Below are positions 61,500 to 64,000 of a stretch of DNA of 64,000 nucleotides, one piece after another. Each line of letters opens with the position of its first letter. The stretch's first letter is position 1. Made by a program: the position numbers and the translations under genes. The notes under the pieces were generated by a model. It did no database searches. It was not told where the DNA came from and was given only the letters and a program-made list of their open reading frames with translations. Origin of the DNA: Schistosoma haematobium (Eukaryota; Platyhelminthes; Trematoda; Strigeidida; Schistosomatidae). Where the stretch lies: NCBI RefSeq assembly GCF_000699445.3, contig NC_067196.1:7311616-7375615 (forward strand), read 5' to 3'.

Positions 61500-62690
61500 T
61501 TATTATTAGTGTTATCTTTAATAGAGTAAGAACAATGAGTGATATAGAGTAATATGTTATTCATTGTGTATGTGGTTAGGTTCTCATCAGCTGCTTACAA
61601 CCTAAAATAATTGAAAATCAACATTATTACAGATAGTGACATACTTATACATAAGAGGGTGATTAGAGATGAATATATATATGATGATGTACGGAAGATT
61701 CCGATCAAGTTCAATCAGGTCATAAAAAAAATGAAGTTTGGGAGAGAAAGTTCAAGAACATTGAAATAGTAATTAGAACTCATGGAGTAAACAAACATTA
61801 GATGATTGTGTAATTAAGTAACAGAAAATAGATTAATGATATTTCACAGGTTGAAATCATGAGTCGATTGAAGCTAGGCCACCATGGAAAACCTGGAAGC
61901 ACTGGACTGTCGTTTCGTCCTAGTATGGGACTCCTCAGCAGCGCGCATCCACGATACCGCACCACTCGAGGTTCGAACCCAGGACCTACTGGCTTCGCGC
62001 GCGAGCACTTAACCACTAGAAATCAATAATTTATGAATTGAGGAAAAGTGAGTATGATGTAATTTAAAGAGTCGAAATAATGAATGACGTAACAAATAAA
62101 AAAGGGGGTTTAATGTTACAAGGGTAAAAGAAGATTTATTACTTCCTCCTTTTGGATACATAGATCTAGTTTTAAACGTTTGATTGCTATCGTTTCGACA
62201 AATTTCAAAAGGTTGGAGTTTGATTGTTTGTTAATTAGTTTGAAAGACTTCAGTGTATCGATTTCATATCTTGTGTCAAGGAGATATCTTGCGATGGCAC
62301 TAGTGAATTATTTTAATCCATTTGATCTTAAACCTTTCGGAATATGTCGTTTGAATCAGACGTAAGCTCTTCTTTCTGTTCAACCAGTATAGCTGCTTTG
62401 GCAGATACATGTAAATTTGTATACACAGTTGGTGGTAACATGAATGAGATACTTGTCGACTTTTGATTGCGACAAAGAACCTGTTGTTTTGGATAGGAAA
62501 ATGAGTTTAACTTCAGGTGAAGTTCTTGTCAATACAGTTTTTAGTTTCATACTGACTAACCCTATGACATCATCACCTTTGAATTTAGGTCGAATAAAAA
62601 TAGGTTTTTTATTCTCTGTAATTTCTTTGGGTTTATTATTATTACCAACGTCTTTGTCATTACATAATCACAAAACATGGATCTTTGATT
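61500..62690 (-). mobile_element. PLE-1, second copy, 3' part with a SINE inserted
   Basis: Collinear with 10908-11860 on the same strand: tail (GGTTCTCATCAGCTGCTTAC on plus), nuclease C-terminus and the region before it. Frames at 62180-62749 (+) are antisense. A hammerhead SINE interrupts the tail at about 61848-62025, where copy 1 is continuous. Confidence 0.82.
61848..62025 (-). repeat. Hammerhead SINE with complete catalytic core
   Basis: Minus copy inside PLE-1. The ribozyme at 61899-61944 has CTGAGGA (61932-61938), stem II GTCC/GGAC, GAAA (61913-61916), cleavage triplet GTC (61905-61907) and a six-pair stem I (GCGCTG with CAGTGC). Stem III is shortened to two good pairs by an A in its third pair. 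B box AGGTTCGAACCC and part of the A-box half (TAACCACTAG) are present. This is the best-preserved ribozyme of this SINE type in the window. Confidence 0.85.
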
Positions 62691-63379
62691 TTCTCCAAAA
62701 ACAACTCATCAATATCTTCCTGAAAACAAAACAAAATTGCGGAAAATAACGAAAGAAAACACACACAAAAAAATGGATTAAACTCAAAAGTGGAGAAAAA
62801 AAAACGGAATTAATTAGAATCTATCTATTGGCAGTAGTTTTTTTCTTCTATTTTTTTTCTCTATTTTTTTTCTTTTAGCATTTTAATTCTTTTTTGTTTA
62901 TTCTAATTAATTTGGACAATACGTATATTGCTGATATAAATAAGAAGAAATAAGAGAAAAAGAAATGGGTCAACGATTATTATTATTTTGATGATATAAG
63001 TAGTATATATATATATATATATAAGTAACATATACGTATATTTGTTATTCAACAGGAATAACATGACCAAATGACCTACAATTGAATAAATGTGTAATTT
63101 TAGAGTTTCTTTCTTTATTTTTTTTGGTATTTTTTTCTTAAAAGAAAAACGAAGAAGAAAATGAAATTGTACTATGTCAAACTTGGTAATTAATACAATA
63201 GAATAGTTTTCACTAACAAGACGAATAAGAACTATAACAGGGTGGGGGGAAGGGAAACATACACGTTAAAACTATAGAAAAAAAGGAGTATTCAAATTAC
63301 TAATTTGTTATAATTGAAAAGGAAACAACATTTAAACGATGTCACTTTTATGTGTAATAATTTCATGTATTAACAATAA
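62691..63379. other. Very AT-rich, low-complexity sequence
   Basis: T-rich and A-rich runs and a TA microsatellite near 63005-63023. No gene. Confidence 0.5.
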
Positions 63380-63878
63380 TCTGGTTATAAATAAAGATGG
63401 ATGATGGTTAGTGATGGAATCGATGAGGTGCATTTCATTCTATTTGGGAATCGTCAACCAGATCTATATGCATCACAGAGTTGATGCTCACTCTAGGACT
63501 CGAACTTAATGTGTTGTGTGCTACTGATGTCGATAGATATAAATAGTATGTATTATCAATCGAAAGTGAAATATTTGGCGGCAGAAGGTTAAGAAGGTCG
63601 AACAGAAGAGAACGAGAACAGAGAATGATTAGTGCGGAAATGAAGGGCTAATCAAATATGAGACAGTTAATTGAAATTTTGCGAAAGGGACAGTCAAGTT
63701 TGAGACAATTGATTGACATTCTGCAAATGAAGTACTTACAGCATATGTCTAAGAATTTACTAAGAGATTCTGTAATTCTGTGTTAAAGTGCATTTGGTTT
63801 TCTCCATTTCTGTTCTCGTTCGCTATACGAGTGCCATTTTCTTCAAACGTCATAATGTTATCCACTTAACTACTAGGT
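63380..63878 (-). repeat. Sm-alpha-type hammerhead retroposon, split by LTR-like repeat T
   Basis: Minus copy in two parts, 63380-63504 (tail, hammerhead, B-box side) and 63829-63878 (AAACGTCATAATGTTATCCA, A-box side). The copy at 57735 is continuous across this break. The hammerhead has TTGACGA for CTGACGA and should be inactive. Confidence 0.8.
63505..63828 (+). repeat. LTR-like repeat T, copy 4, nested
   Basis: The longest copy (about 324 bp), because the segment with the AATTGATTGACATT motif is partly duplicated. Start GTGCTACTGATGTCGATAG; end TTCTCGTTCGCTATACG. Confidence 0.7.
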
Positions 63879-63970
63879 TCTAGGATGCAAGTACATTCAG
63901 CTGAAGAGTCCCAAGTAGAATGAAACGCGCATCCTAGATTCCATTACTAGCCACCATCATCTCAGCTTAG
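63879..63970 (+). repeat. Sm-alpha hammerhead fragment, plus strand
   Basis: Head to head with the preceding minus copy. Core CTGAAGA (63901-63907), GAAA (63922-63925) and triplet ATC (63931-63933) are intact; stem II is weak (GTCC versus GAAT). The tail CATTACTAGCCACCAT follows. Confidence 0.8.
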
Positions 63971-64000
63971 AATGCTTATGACTTAAGGCAATATCGAGAC

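Overview
This window is nuclear DNA of a blood fluke, almost certainly genus Schistosoma (species not determinable by eye). It is AT-rich, intron-rich and packed with schistosome-type repeats: an SR2-like RTE fragment ending in TTAC repeats, further RTE-like LINEs ending in CAGT/GTCA repeats, Penelope-like elements (PLEs) with GIY-YIG endonuclease, CR1-like fragments, and tRNA-like SINEs carrying hammerhead ribozyme sequence (the Sm-alpha type). There are no operons, ribosome binding sites, rRNA genes or CRISPR arrays.

The best candidate host gene runs right to left. Three exons with matching splice phases can be read: 37132-37645 (thrombospondin type 1-like, Cys-rich), 24801-25221 (Cys-rich stalk plus one membrane helix) and 13889-14393 (Asn/Ser/Thr-rich tail with PPAY and PPSY motifs, stop, then AATAAA at 13759-13764). 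Joined, they predict a single-pass membrane protein of about 473 residues whose tail could bind WW domains. Its two introns, about 10.4 and 11.9 kb, hold most of the repeats between 14.4 and 37.1 kb. A second, weaker coding candidate is 4082-4490 (+), with one frameshift.

Layout. 0-6.6 kb: sparse, with two copies of a ~480-555 bp retroposon called family R here. 6.65-10.58 kb: a full-length but dead RTE-like LINE (family A) with a 9-bp target duplication. 10.6-12.6 kb: a perfect 41-bp hairpin, then a PLE. 13.7-37.6 kb: the host gene with its repeat-filled introns, including an SR2-like LINE nested in a family-B LINE (18.1-19.1 kb), two LTR-like repeats, inverted SINE pairs, and a three-level nest at 30.6-35.1 kb (family R containing LINE B containing LINE A, the last with its 5' part inverted). 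38-54 kb: fewer repeats; two CR1-like fragments, a Gypsy-type gag relic and long stretches with no recognisable signal. 54-64 kb: many SINE copies, a second PLE copy, four hammerhead-bearing units and LTR-like repeats.

Most short reading frames here are chance or antisense frames of repeats. The element genes work as copy-and-paste modules (AP-like endonuclease plus reverse transcriptase, or reverse transcriptase plus GIY-YIG), but every copy seen is truncated or frameshifted. The short non-coding elements have target duplications or tails consistent with mobilisation by such enzymes.
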